A stretch of DNA of 21,002 nt from an uncultured Collinsella sp. (GTDB lineage Bacteria > Actinomycetota > Coriobacteriia > Coriobacteriales > Coriobacteriaceae), in assembly GCA_900547125.1 (NCBI GenBank), contig URFU01000024.1, positions 1 to 21,002 of the forward strand, given 5' to 3'. The position numbers were made by a program, and so were the translations under genes. The notes beneath the pieces were generated by a model. The model was not told where the DNA came from. It saw only the letters and a program-made list of their open reading frames with translations, and made no database searches. The stretch's first letter is position 1; every line of letters begins with the position of its first letter. This document shows positions 7,975-15,380 of the stretch, one piece after another.

Positions 7975-8538
7975 TTAGTCGATAGCGCCGATGCGGTTGA
8001 GCGGCCAGTAGCGCACAAGCGCCACGGCGATCAAATCAGAGCGATCGACGGGACCAAAGTAGCGTGAGTCGGCAGAGTTTTCGCGGTTGTCGCCCATCAC
8101 CCACACGCACCCGTCGGGAACGGTGTAGGGATAGCCTACCTGAGCGCCGGGAGCCTGGACCGAAAGCGGCCAGCTCATGCCGGTCGTGTAGTCTTCGTCG
8201 AGCGCTTGGCCGTCAACGACCACCTTGCCGTCCTGAAGGTCGACTGTCTGGCCGGCCGTGGCAATAACACGCTTGACGAGAACATCGTGCTCGGAGGTGC
8301 CATCGGGATTATGGAACACCACGATATCGCCTTGGTTGACGGGCTGGCCGAGCCCAAGGCTCACCTTTTGCGCCAGGATCTGGTCGCCGATCTCGATCGT
8401 GGACTCCATGGAGCCGGTGGGCACCACAAAGGGTTCGACCACAAACGAGCGAATCAAGAAGGTGGCGACCAGTGCGATCGCGACGACCGCGATCCACTCA
8501 AACGCACCCTTTAGCACGGAATGCTGCGATGGAACCAT
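7975..8538 (-). CDS. lepB: Signal peptidase I
   Basis: Membrane-anchored serine protease that removes signal peptides from secreted proteins. The product is 187 residues from the ATG at 8538, chosen because AGGAG in the trmD tail sits 5-6 bases upstream; a GTG two codons earlier (8544) overlaps the trmD stop but has no room for a ribosome site. One N-terminal membrane segment (about residues 12-29) leads to PTGSMEST with catalytic Ser43, then GDIVVFHNP and VLVKRVIA with the general-base Lys89, and the conserved box MGDNRENSADSRYFGPV near the C-terminus. Short single-span form typical of Gram-positive bacteria. It is translationally coupled to trmD. The common rplS between trmD and lepB is absent here. 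Confidence 0.95.
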   Translation of the reverse strand: MVPSQHSVLKGAFEWIAVVAIALVATFLIRSFVVEPFVVPTGSMESTIEIGDQILAQKVSLGLGQPVNQGDIVVFHNPDGTSEHDVLVKRVIATAGQTVDLQDGKVVVDGQALDEDYTTGMSWPLSVQAPGAQVGYPYTVPDGCVWVMGDNRENSADSRYFGPVDRSDLIAVALVRYWPLNRIGAID

Positions 8539-8540
8539 TC

Positions 8541-9299
8541 TCACTCCTCGCTCTGCGAATACGATGCGTCCAGGATCTCCTGCGCGTATGCGCGTTCCTC
8601 GGGCGTAAGCCGCGCCGTCTCGATCAGGTCGGGACGCCAGCGGCAGGTGCGCTCGATGGCGTTCTTGCGGCGCCAGGCGTCAACTTTGGCGTGATCGCCA
8701 CTCACGAGCACAGGAGGCACGCCCTCGCCGTTGAACTCGGCGGGACGGGTGTACTGCGCATACTCGAGCAGGCCACCGTCCTCGGCAGTCGAGAACGACT
8801 CATCGACGTTACTCATCTCGTCGCCAAGGGCGCCGGGAATCAGACGCACGACGGCGTCGGCAACGACCATAGCGGGAAGCTCGCCGCCCGTAAGCACGTA
8901 GTCGCCAATCGACAGGCGCTCGTCGGCATACGTATACGCGCGCTCGTCAACGCCCTCATAGCGACTGCACACAAACAGCAGGCGCTCGCTTTTGAGCAGG
9001 CGCTCGGCCACATGCTGCGTAAAGGGCTCGCCGCAGGGCGTAAAGAACACCACGGTGGGCTTGGGACCCTCGGAGCCAATAGCCTCGATGGCCTCGGCGA
9101 TGGGCTCGACCTTCATGAGCATGCCCTGCCCGCCGCCGTACGGCTCGTCATCGACGGTGCGATGGCGGTCGTGCGTCCAGTCGCGCAGGTTATAGGCCTT
9201 AAAATCAAAAAGGCCGGCCTTGCGGGCGCGACCCAAGATCGATGTGGACATGACGGGCTCAAACATCTCGGGAAAGACCGAAAGGGTCTCGATTAGCAT
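8541..9299 (-). CDS. trmD: tRNA (guanine-37-N1)-methyltransferase
   Basis: Transfers a methyl group from S-adenosylmethionine to N1 of G37 next to the anticodon of Leu, Pro and Arg tRNAs, preventing +1 frameshifting. The 252-residue product shows the SPOUT trefoil-knot signature: TVDDEPYGGGQGMLM (about 48-62), FFTPCGEPF, LLFVCSRYEGVDER and SIGDYVLTGGELPAM (about 131-145), followed by the C-terminal helical part with NAIERTCRWRPDL. ATG start with a perfect GGAGGT 4-5 bases upstream, placed directly after the rimM TAG. Stop TGA is within a few bases of the lepB start. The rimM-trmD pairing is conserved widely. Confidence 0.97.
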   Translation of the reverse strand: MLIETLSVFPEMFEPVMSTSILGRARKAGLFDFKAYNLRDWTHDRHRTVDDEPYGGGQGMLMKVEPIAEAIEAIGSEGPKPTVVFFTPCGEPFTQHVAERLLKSERLLFVCSRYEGVDERAYTYADERLSIGDYVLTGGELPAMVVADAVVRLIPGALGDEMSNVDESFSTAEDGGLLEYAQYTRPAEFNGEGVPPVLVSGDHAKVDAWRRKNAIERTCRWRPDLIETARLTPEERAYAQEILDASYSQSEE

Positions 9300-9309
9300 G
9301 TTGACCTCC

Positions 9310-9831
9310 CTACTTGTCCATATCGATCAAACCGTCCATAACGTGGACGGAAATTGTCCCCCGATCGGGAAGATCGAGCACAACCTGCTCGATCACGGGA
9401 ATCAGCACCTCGCCGTACCGATCGCCCTCGACAACCCAAACATCGTTGGCGGGCGTCGACATGATCTCGACAATCGTGCCGAGCGAACCACAGCGCTCGT
9501 CAACCACCTCGCGACCCATGAGGTCGGTATAGGCGGCGTCGAGCGAATCGAGCTCGAAGTCGTCACGATTGGCCAGCACATAGCATCCGGTGATGCCCTC
9601 GGCGGCCGTCAAGTCGTCTATGCCCTCAAACGAGACCAGATCGCCATCGCCCGTATCGGTGACGGACACGACCGTGCAAAAACGGTCGCGCTTGAGCGCC
9701 GGCGGCGTCAAGGCGACACGCATACCCGGCTCCAATACAGAAGGAAGCCCCCGCAGCGGCTGCGCGAGGACCTCCCCCTTCCTTCCGTGCGGCTTGACCA
9801 CACGGGCGATGTTTTTGTACTGGGACCTCAA
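9310..9831 (-). CDS. rimM: 16S rRNA processing / 30S maturation factor RimM
   Basis: Assists maturation of the 30S head around ribosomal protein S19. The 173-residue product has the RimM N-terminal beta-barrel (about 5-85, opening YKNIARVVKPHGRKGEVLA) and a C-terminal PRC-barrel (about 95-170, with LMGREVVDE, GTIVEI, VWVVEGDRYGEVLIPVIEQVVLDLP). The start is TTG at 9829-9831, four bases after the khpA stop; a GAGGT lies some 16 bases upstream and GGAC closer, so initiation probably depends on coupling to khpA. An internal GTG at the VVKPHG segment would remove conserved residues and is unlikely. Ends with TAG, immediately followed by the trmD ribosome site. Confidence 0.95.
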   Translation of the reverse strand: MRSQYKNIARVVKPHGRKGEVLAQPLRGLPSVLEPGMRVALTPPALKRDRFCTVVSVTDTGDGDLVSFEGIDDLTAAEGITGCYVLANRDDFELDSLDAAYTDLMGREVVDERCGSLGTIVEIMSTPANDVWVVEGDRYGEVLIPVIEQVVLDLPDRGTISVHVMDGLIDMDK

Positions 9832-9835
9832 GGTC

Positions 9836-10120
9836 CTAGCCCAGAACCTCTACCTCGACTGCAGTGTCGAGGCGAGCGGCCAATGCACGGGCGAGCGTGC
9901 GAATGGCCTTGATGGTACGGCCACGACGGCCGATGACCTTAGCAACGTCATCCTCGGCGACCGAAACCTCAATCGTAGAGGCGTCGTCACCATCGATGAC
10001 CTCAAGGCTCACGGAATCCGGGTCGTCGACGATCTGAACAACGAGATATTCGACGAGATCGGCGATGCGATCTGAGAGCATTGCCTCACCCTCGAGCTGT
10101 GCAGCGTCAACCTCAGGCAC
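9836..10120 (-). CDS. khpA: KH-domain RNA-binding protein (KhpA family)
   Basis: Small single-KH-domain RNA-binding protein; in Gram-positive bacteria KhpA pairs with KhpB and affects cell elongation and small-RNA networks. The 94 residues contain the DLVEYLVVQIVDDPD opening typical of the family and the nucleic-acid-binding loop IGRRG (Gly64 to Gly67) followed by RTIKAIRTLARAL. The start is GTG at 10118-10120, with GAGGAG from the rpsP tail 6 bases upstream. This makes the N-terminus about 13 residues longer than a start at Met14, which would match the usual family length of 75-80. Ends with TAG. It lies between rpsP and rimM, the standard place for this gene. Confidence 0.93.
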   Translation of the reverse strand: MPEVDAAQLEGEAMLSDRIADLVEYLVVQIVDDPDSVSLEVIDGDDASTIEVSVAEDDVAKVIGRRGRTIKAIRTLARALAARLDTAVEVEVLG

Positions 10121-10123
10121 GAT

Positions 10124-10465
10124 TTACTCCTCGGCGCCCTCAGCGGCCTCAGCGGCAGCCTTAGCGGCCTCGGCCTCTTTGGCGAGCTGCTTCTTGGACT
10201 TCTTGACGACGGTCTCGGTCTTCTCGCCCTCGTTGGCGGCCTTGACCAGAGCAGCGACAGCGTCGGTGAGCTGAGCGCCCTTGGACTGCCAGTCAGCGAT
10301 CTTCTCGAGATCGAGGTTGATGGTCTTGGGGGCGGTCATCGGGTTGTAGCGGCCAACCTCCTCGATGATACGACCGTCACGCGGGGCGCGGGAATCGGCG
10401 ACGACGACACGGTAGTACGGACGCTTCTTAGCGCCGTGACGAGCAAGGCGAATCTTGACTGCCAA
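10124..10465 (-). CDS. rpsP: Small ribosomal subunit protein bS16
   Basis: Ribosomal protein S16 binds 16S rRNA early in 30S assembly. The true start is the TTG at 10463-10465: GGAGGAG lies 6 bases upstream, and translation begins with AVKIRLARHGAKKRPYYR as in all S16 proteins. An ATG further upstream (10501) would add 12 unrelated residues. The product is 113 residues; the core ends near residue 85 and the remainder is a Lys/Ala/Glu-rich tail (KKSKKQLAKEAEAAKAAAE). Stop TAA. First gene of rpsP-khpA-rimM-trmD-lepB. Confidence 0.96.
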   Translation of the reverse strand: MAVKIRLARHGAKKRPYYRVVVADSRAPRDGRIIEEVGRYNPMTAPKTINLDLEKIADWQSKGAQLTDAVAALVKAANEGEKTETVVKKSKKQLAKEAEAAKAAAEAAEGAEE

Positions 10466-10521
10466 AGGAAACTCCTCCAACCAAGCAGCTTTAGGCTGCA
10501 ACTACAAACAAACAGTTGAAC

Positions 10522-10550
10522 ATAATACGCCATCGACGCGGGCAGGTGAA
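10522..10550 (-). promoter_or_regulatory. Candidate promoter of the rpsP operon
   Basis: Minus strand: TTCACC (10545-10550), 17-base spacer, TATTAT (10522-10527). Transcription would start near 10515, leaving a leader of about 50 bases before the TTG. A short hairpin (GCAGC, 5-base loop, GCTGC; 10485-10499) lies in that leader just upstream of the ribosome site. Confidence 0.45.
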
Positions 10551-10594
10551 GTCCGTGAGACCAACTTCTTCGGTGTAGTCGAAGGCAAATCCAT

Positions 10595-10622
10595 ATCTTA
10601 GACAAGAATTCGCGATTTGCAA
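10595..10622 (-). promoter_or_regulatory. Second candidate promoter upstream of rpsP
   Basis: Minus strand: TTGCAA (10617-10622), 16-base spacer, TAAGAT (10595-10600). Four of six bases match each consensus hexamer. It lies about 70 bases upstream of the other candidate in the 200-base gap shared with the divergent dinB. Confidence 0.35.
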
Positions 10623-10654
10623 GCACATCCACGCACCCCACATGAGCTGCGCGG

Positions 10655-10669
10655 TATACTCATGCCATG
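10655..10669 (+). promoter_or_regulatory. -10 element abutting the dinB start; possible leaderless transcript
   Basis: TATACT at 10655-10660 ends six bases before the ATG at 10667-10669, the normal distance from a -10 to the transcription start. No ribosome-binding sequence precedes the ATG. There is no recognisable -35 near 10632-10637, so the call rests on the -10 and the missing ribosome site. Confidence 0.35.
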
Positions 10670-11920
10670 AAAAGACGCGAACATACATACGGTTATGAGG
10701 ATGCTGCGGGCGTCACGCCGCCGCCCTGGACGGGGCCGGCGGTGGGTCTGATGGATCTCGATGCGTTTTTTGCGAGCGTGGAGACGCTCGATCATCCCGA
10801 GTGGCGCGGCAAGCCGCTCATCGTGGGCGGCGATGCCGATTCCCGCGGCGTCGTGTCCACCTGCTCATACGAGGCACGTCGCTTTGGCGTGCACTCTGCC
10901 ATGCCCTCGGCCGAGGCACGGCGCCTCTGTCCGCAGGCCATTTGGACGCATGGGCATTTCGATCGCTACCACGAGGTCAGCGCTCAGGTCATGGCGATTC
11001 TCGCCGACGAGACCCCGCGCGTTGAGCGCGTATCCATCGACGAGGCCTTTATCGACATCACGCCAGGTCGCTTTGCACCCGAGGACCCGCTGCTGGTTGC
11101 ACGGCGCATCAGTGATCGCGTGGCGGCGCTGGGGGTGACCTGCTCCATTGGCGTGGGCTGTAACAAGACGGTCGCAAAGATCGCAAGCGAGCGGGACAAG
11201 CCATTTGGGCTGACCATCGTGCGCCCTGGAACCGAGCAGCGCTTTTTGGCAGCGCTGCCGGTATCTGCCATGAGCGGCATCGGGCGCTCGGCAGAAGAGC
11301 GACTGCGCCGCATGCGCATCTACACGCTCGGCGAGCTATCCCGCGCACCGGAATCCACCTTGGCCTCTATTTTTGGCATCAACGGCGAACGCATGCGCCG
11401 GCGTGCGCTGGGACTCGAACTCTCCGAAGTCACGAGCCTCGATGAAGAGCGCGAGGTCAAGTCGGTCAGCAATGAACGCACCTTTGCGAAAGATTTGACT
11501 GAGCGTGAGGACATCGAAGCGGCGATTGCGCTGTTGGGAGAGTCAGTGGGACGCCGCCTGCGCCGTCAGGGACTAACGGGTGCCACGGTGACACTCAAAC
11601 TCAAGTATTCGTATGGAAGCGGTCGCTCGGCACAGCGCCGGCTGCCCCATCCGACCGACGATGAGAACATCTTCGTGGCAGTGGCGCTCGAACTGCTCGA
11701 CAACATCTGGCAGGAAGGGATGCATGTGCGCCTGGCGGGCGTCGGCATGAGCGACTTTGACCATCAGGGCGGTATCCAGACCGACCTGTTCTGCGAAGTC
11801 GACGACCGCGGAGCCCAATCGAGCGACCGTCGCGACCTCTCCGTCGCGATCGATGCCGTCCGAGACAAGTTCGGCGACACCGCCCTATCCTTCGGCCGCC
11901 AATCCCGCTTCAACGAATAG
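10667..11920 (+). CDS. dinB: DNA polymerase IV (Y-family translesion polymerase)
   Basis: Error-prone polymerase that extends past damaged bases. The 417 residues contain the Y-family palm: GLMDLDAFFASVE with metal-binding Asp30 and steric-gate Phe35, then SYEARRFGV, and SIDEAFIDIT with Asp125 and Glu126. Next are GVGCNKTVAKIASERDKPFGL, the helix-hairpin-helix thumb (VSAMSGIGRSAEERL), the little-finger domain, and a beta-clamp motif QTDLF from Gln371. About 22 residues precede the usual family start; they are rich in Pro and Gly. ATG start at 10667 has no ribosome site. Stop TAG. It is the only plus-strand gene, set between two minus-strand housekeeping operons. I see no GAAC-N4-GTTC SOS box upstream. 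Confidence 0.95.
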   Translation: MKRREHTYGYEDAAGVTPPPWTGPAVGLMDLDAFFASVETLDHPEWRGKPLIVGGDADSRGVVSTCSYEARRFGVHSAMPSAEARRLCPQAIWTHGHFDRYHEVSAQVMAILADETPRVERVSIDEAFIDITPGRFAPEDPLLVARRISDRVAALGVTCSIGVGCNKTVAKIASERDKPFGLTIVRPGTEQRFLAALPVSAMSGIGRSAEERLRRMRIYTLGELSRAPESTLASIFGINGERMRRRALGLELSEVTSLDEEREVKSVSNERTFAKDLTEREDIEAAIALLGESVGRRLRRQGLTGATVTLKLKYSYGSGRSAQRRLPHPTDDENIFVAVALELLDNIWQEGMHVRLAGVGMSDFDHQGGIQTDLFCEVDDRGAQSSDRRDLSVAIDAVRDKFGDTALSFGRQSRFNE

Positions 11921-11926
11921 TCCCTT

Positions 11927-11972
11927 AGACAAAAAGAAAGCCGGGCAGCTGCGAATGATGCAGCTGCCCGGC
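11927..11972 (-). terminator. Strong intrinsic terminator after rsfS
   Basis: A perfect 13-bp stem, GCCGGGCAGCTGC and GCAGCTGCCCGGC (11940-11952 and 11960-11972), encloses a 7-base loop. On the minus strand it is followed by TTTCTTTTTGTCT, so it ends the obgE-nadD-yqeK-rsfS transcript. On the plus strand no T-run follows, so termination of the converging dinB transcript would depend on the hairpin alone. Confidence 0.88.
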
Positions 11973-12013
11973 GAACGGTAAAGGTTAGCTAAACCCCCGT
12001 CCCAAATGAGCTA

Positions 12014-12469
12014 CTAGAGGAGGTCGAGGGGAAGCTGGGGGGCGTCGCCCCAGAGCTTTTCGAGACGGTAGAACTCGCGCGCCTCAGGAGTGAAGACGTG
12101 GACGACAACCGAACCGTAGTCCATGAGCATCCAGGTCTTCTGCTCGCGGCCCTCGATGGAAAACGGGTGCTCGCCGCAAGCCTCGGCGACCTTCTCCTCA
12201 ATCTCGTCGACGATGGAATCAACCTGGCGGTTGTTGGTGCCGGTAGCAAGGACAAAGTAGTCGCACACATCGGAAAGCTCTGTCAGGTCGAGCACTTGCA
12301 CGTCCTCGCCTTTCTTGTCGTAGGCGGCCTGCGCGGCGGCGCGAGCGACATCCTCGGCGGCGACACCGCTCGCGGACAGCGAGGCGGCAGTGCGGTCGGA
12401 CGTGGCAACGAAACTCTTGTGCTCCACGCTTTCAAGAATCTGCTCGTCGGTCATGGTCTCGTCGGCCAT
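12014..12469 (-). CDS. rsfS: Ribosomal silencing factor RsfS
   Basis: Binds ribosomal protein L14 (uL14) and blocks subunit joining, lowering translation in starvation. The 151-residue product has the family core from about residue 45: DVQVLDLTELSDVCDYFVLATG, NRQVDSIVDEIEEKV, WMLMDYGSVVVHVFTPEAREFY and LEKLWGDAP at the C-terminus. The roughly 45-residue Ala/Ser/Glu-rich N-terminal extension is absent from the 105-residue E. coli protein. ATG start with AAAGAGGT 5 bases upstream. The gene ends with tandem TAG TAG (12014-12016 and 12011-12013), a doubled amber stop. Last gene of its operon, before the strong hairpin. Confidence 0.95.
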   Translation of the reverse strand: MADETMTDEQILESVEHKSFVATSDRTAASLSASGVAAEDVARAAAQAAYDKKGEDVQVLDLTELSDVCDYFVLATGTNNRQVDSIVDEIEEKVAEACGEHPFSIEGREQKTWMLMDYGSVVVHVFTPEAREFYRLEKLWGDAPQLPLDLL

Positions 12470-12496
12470 GGAATACCTCTTTCTAGACAGCCCGAG

Positions 12497-13105
12497 CTAG
12501 CGCAGCTGGGCGTAATGGTTGTAAATCGTAATAGCCGTGGGATAAAGATAACGCCCGGTCTGGATCACATAGACCAGACCCTGCGCAAAACAGGAGAAGA
12601 ACAACTCGTCGAGCGAGGACTTCCCCACCATCTTGCGCAGCGCATGGGCATAATCGCCGTGGCGGTTGGGTTCGATGGCATCGGCCACAAAGACCACCAT
12701 ATCGAGCGGCGTCATGTCGCAAGCGCCCACGGTGTGACGGTCGACAGCCTGAAAGACCGCCGGCGACAGCTCGGGAAAAAGCTGCGGAAGCTCATAGGCG
12801 GCAACCGGGCCATGCAAAAGCGGCGTCGCGGCAGACGGAGAGCCGGCAATCTTAATGCCGTAATGCAGAGCGCGCGTGACCAGCTCGTCGTCGGAGAGCA
12901 CTTTATCCCAGTCATGGATCAGGCCAGCGGCAGCGGCATCAAAGCGGTTGACACCGTACACCTCGGCTAGGTGCAACGCAGTCTCGGCAACCCCGAGCGA
13001 ATGCACGTAGCGCTTACGCTTATCCTTCATGCGCACATCGAGCAACTCGTGGATGCGCGTCAAGAGCGCGCGCTCGTCGCCCTCAAACTGATCTTCTACC
13101 GACAA
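12497..13105 (-). CDS. yqeK: HD-domain phosphohydrolase YqeK (probable symmetric Ap4A hydrolase)
   Basis: The family cleaves diadenosine tetraphosphate into two ADP; Bacillus and Staphylococcus members have been shown to do so. The 202 residues carry the HD metal-binding set: His35 (YVHSLGVAE), His64-Asp65 (GLIHDWDK), a later His in LLHGPVAAY, DRHTVG, and Asp in FVADAIEPNR. Start is TTG at 13103-13105 with GGGGGAG four bases upstream; the nearest ATG (residue 26) would leave only nine residues before the first metal ligand. It begins 12 bases after nadD and ends with TAG 27 bases before rsfS. The order nadD-yqeK-rsfS is the usual Gram-positive arrangement. Confidence 0.92.
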   Translation of the reverse strand: MSVEDQFEGDERALLTRIHELLDVRMKDKRKRYVHSLGVAETALHLAEVYGVNRFDAAAAGLIHDWDKVLSDDELVTRALHYGIKIAGSPSAATPLLHGPVAAYELPQLFPELSPAVFQAVDRHTVGACDMTPLDMVVFVADAIEPNRHGDYAHALRKMVGKSSLDELFFSCFAQGLVYVIQTGRYLYPTAITIYNHYAQLR

Positions 13106-13117
13106 CGTTCTCCCCCA

Positions 13118-13795
13118 TCAATCAAAATCGTCTTGCCCAAGATCGGCATACAGGCCGCGTTTACGAATATAGCCGAGCACGGACTCGCTCGTAAGATAGC
13201 GCACGCTCATGCCGCGAGCAACCCGCTTGCGAATGTTGGTCGAGCTAATCGCCAGCGCCGGGATCTGGATATACCGCACGTCAAACGGCAGGCCCGACTC
13301 TTTGATTCGCGCGCGAGCAGTATCGATATCAAAGCCCGGTCGCGTCGCAGCAATAAAGGTTGCCAGTTCGGCAATCTCATCAGCATTGTGCCAGGTCACT
13401 ATATCGATAATCGCATCAGCACCCGTAATAAAGTAGAGCTTTACCTGAGGCGGGTAAAAGTCGCGCAGGGCGCGCAGCGTATCGGCTGTATAGGTGACAC
13501 CGGCACGATCGATCTCGAAGCGGCTTGCCAAAAAGGCCGGGTTCGCGGCGGTCGCGAGGACCGTCATGGCATAACGGTCCTCGGCCGGCGTCACCGGTTT
13601 GTCGAGTTTAAAGGCAGGCGAGCCCGCCGGCATAAAGAGCACGGCGTCCAAGTCGAGGGACTCACGTGCCTGCTCGGCGGTCACCAGGTGACCGTAATGG
13701 ATGGGGTCAAAGGTACCGCCCATAATGCCGAGCCTAAACTCCTGCCCGTCCTCTATGGGAAGCTCGGGCAGACCGATTCCACCGCGCAGCGACAT
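13118..13795 (-). CDS. nadD: Nicotinate-nucleotide adenylyltransferase
   Basis: Joins nicotinate mononucleotide and ATP to make deamido-NAD, a core step in NAD synthesis. The 225-residue product has the nucleotidyltransferase signature GGTFDPIHYGHL (26-37), FMPAGSPAFKLDK, FITGADAIIDIVTWHN and the C-terminal ISSTNIRKRV motif. About 20 residues before the core are extra to the family. ATG start three bases after the obgE TAG, with GGAGGG inside the obgE tail; the obgE and nadD frames are the same. Stop TGA. Confidence 0.95.
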   Translation of the reverse strand: MSLRGGIGLPELPIEDGQEFRLGIMGGTFDPIHYGHLVTAEQARESLDLDAVLFMPAGSPAFKLDKPVTPAEDRYAMTVLATAANPAFLASRFEIDRAGVTYTADTLRALRDFYPPQVKLYFITGADAIIDIVTWHNADEIAELATFIAATRPGFDIDTARARIKESGLPFDVRYIQIPALAISSTNIRKRVARGMSVRYLTSESVLGYIRKRGLYADLGQDDFD

Positions 13796-13798
13796 GGC

Positions 13799-15298
13799 CT
13801 ACTCGCCCTCCGGGGTCTCGACGTCTTCCGCAGCAACAGCGTCATCGGTACCGTCAATGGCATCCACCGCGTCGACAGCCTCCAAGCTATCGTCCGCGAC
13901 ATCCTCGACATCAACGACCTCGACGGCGACGTCCTCGCTACCGTCCTCAAGCTCGTCCTCGAACTCCGAGAAGTCCTCGGCGCCCTCAAAGTCAAAGGCG
14001 CGCTGGCAAATGCGAACCTCGTCGCCGGCACGGCAACCGGCCTTTTCGAGCGCATCGTCAACACCCATGCGGGAAAACTTATGCTGCAGATAGATGACGG
14101 CCTCCTCATTTTCCCAGTCGGTCTGGATAACCAAGCGCTCGATGGCGCGACCGACAACGCGGAAGGCACCGGGCTCCTCCTGGACAATGTGGAAGCGCTT
14201 CTCGCGCTGCAGGCGGCGACGCTCCCACTCCTCGTCGCGCAAATCGACCGGCTCATCAGAGACCGCCAGCTCAGCGCGGAGCTTGGCCACCTGCTCGCCC
14301 ACGGCAAGCATCAACGTGTTGAGACCGGCACCCGTCACAGCGGACACGGCAAAGAACATATGCCCGTCGTCGAGCGCCGCACGCTTAAGGTCGGCAATCT
14401 TGTCGGCCGTGCCCGGCGCATCGCACTTGTTGGCGACGACGATCTGCGGACGCTCCGAAAGCTCAGCGCCATACTGCTCAAGCTCACGGTTAATAATGCG
14501 ATAGTCCTCAACCGGATCGCGATCCTCAAACCCGCCCGTCATGTCAACGACATGCATGATCAAGGCCGTGCGCTCAATGTGGCGCAGGAACTGATGGCCC
14601 AGGCCACGACCCTCGCTCGCGCCCTCGATGAGACCGGGAACGTCGGCAACGACGTAAGAATATTCGCCGGCACGCACCATGCCCAGATTGGGCACAAGCG
14701 TGGTAAACGGGTAGTCGGCAATCTTGGGACGGGCAGCGCTCATACGCGCGATGAGCGAGGACTTGCCGACCGAGGGAAAGCCCACAAGCGCGGCATCGGC
14801 CATAAGCTTCATCTCGAGCTCGATCCAGTGCTCCTCAGCCGGCTCGCCGAGCTGGGCAAACGCGGGCGCGCGACGCACCGACGTCACAAAGTGAGTGTTG
14901 CCCAGACCGCCAGCACCACCGGGCGCCACGACAACGCGCTCGCCGTCGTGCACCAGGTCGGCAATCTCGAACATCGGGGTCTGCGTCTCGGGATCGAGCT
15001 CGCGGACTACGGTGCCCATGGGGACTTTCAAAATCAGGTCCTCACCGCTTTTGCCGTTGCGGCGGGCACCCTGGCCATGCGTTCCGCGCTCGGCACGGAA
15101 GTGATGCTTAAAGCGGTAATCGATCAGCGAGGACAGCTGAGCGTCGGCCTGAATGACGACGTTGCCGCCACGACCGCCGTCGCCGCCATCGGGGCCGCCC
15201 TTGGGAACAAATGCCTCGCGCCTAAACGACATGCATCCGGCTCCGCCGTCGCCGCCACAAACGTTAATTCGGCTGATATCGGTGAACTGTGACAACAA
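13799..15298 (-). CDS. obgE: GTPase ObgE/CgtA, ribosome assembly
   Basis: Essential GTPase that binds the 50S subunit and links ribosome assembly to growth and stress. The 499 residues divide into the glycine-rich Obg fold (1-158: CGGDGGAGCMSFRREAFVPKGGPDGGDGG, shown in part), the G domain (GFPSVGKSS as G1, DVPGLIEGASEGRGLG as G3, NKCD as G4, SAVTGAGL as G5), an OCT domain (about 370-440, FHIVQEEPGAFRVVGRAIERL) and a long acidic tail full of Asp, Glu, Val and Ala. Start is TTG at 15296-15298, a second TTG following directly, with GGAGGC four bases upstream; no ATG fits. Stop TAG. An attenuator-like hairpin separates it from rpmA. Confidence 0.96.
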   Translation of the reverse strand: MLSQFTDISRINVCGGDGGAGCMSFRREAFVPKGGPDGGDGGRGGNVVIQADAQLSSLIDYRFKHHFRAERGTHGQGARRNGKSGEDLILKVPMGTVVRELDPETQTPMFEIADLVHDGERVVVAPGGAGGLGNTHFVTSVRRAPAFAQLGEPAEEHWIELEMKLMADAALVGFPSVGKSSLIARMSAARPKIADYPFTTLVPNLGMVRAGEYSYVVADVPGLIEGASEGRGLGHQFLRHIERTALIMHVVDMTGGFEDRDPVEDYRIINRELEQYGAELSERPQIVVANKCDAPGTADKIADLKRAALDDGHMFFAVSAVTGAGLNTLMLAVGEQVAKLRAELAVSDEPVDLRDEEWERRRLQREKRFHIVQEEPGAFRVVGRAIERLVIQTDWENEEAVIYLQHKFSRMGVDDALEKAGCRAGDEVRICQRAFDFEGAEDFSEFEDELEDGSEDVAVEVVDVEDVADDSLEAVDAVDAIDGTDDAVAAEDVETPEGE

Positions 15299-15310
15299 AA
15301 TCGCCTCCTA

Positions 15311-15355
15311 CAAAAAAGAGGGAGACCCTTGAATCCTAAAACTCAAGTGCCTCCC
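15311..15355 (-). terminator. Intrinsic terminator or attenuator between rpmA and obgE
   Basis: On the minus strand GGGAG, CTTGA, loop, TCAAG, CTCCC form a two-part stem with a 3-by-3 internal loop (arms at 15351-15355, 15343-15347, 15328-15332, 15320-15324), followed by TCTTTTTTG. It lies 26 bases after the rpmA stop and 13 bases before the obgE start, so it would set the ratio of ribosomal-protein to obgE message. Confidence 0.75.
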
Positions 15356-15380
15356 ACATATGTGCTCTATGAAGGGTGAA

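Noticed and set aside
10466..10666. SOS (LexA) box for dinB
   Set aside because: No GAAC-N4-GTTC or similar palindrome is present. The GAAC just inside dinB has no correctly spaced partner.
11940..11972. Perfect 13-bp inverted repeat as a mobile-element end or recombination site
   Set aside because: Its position after rsfS and the T-rich minus-strand flank mark it as a transcription terminator; no transposase or target duplication is nearby.
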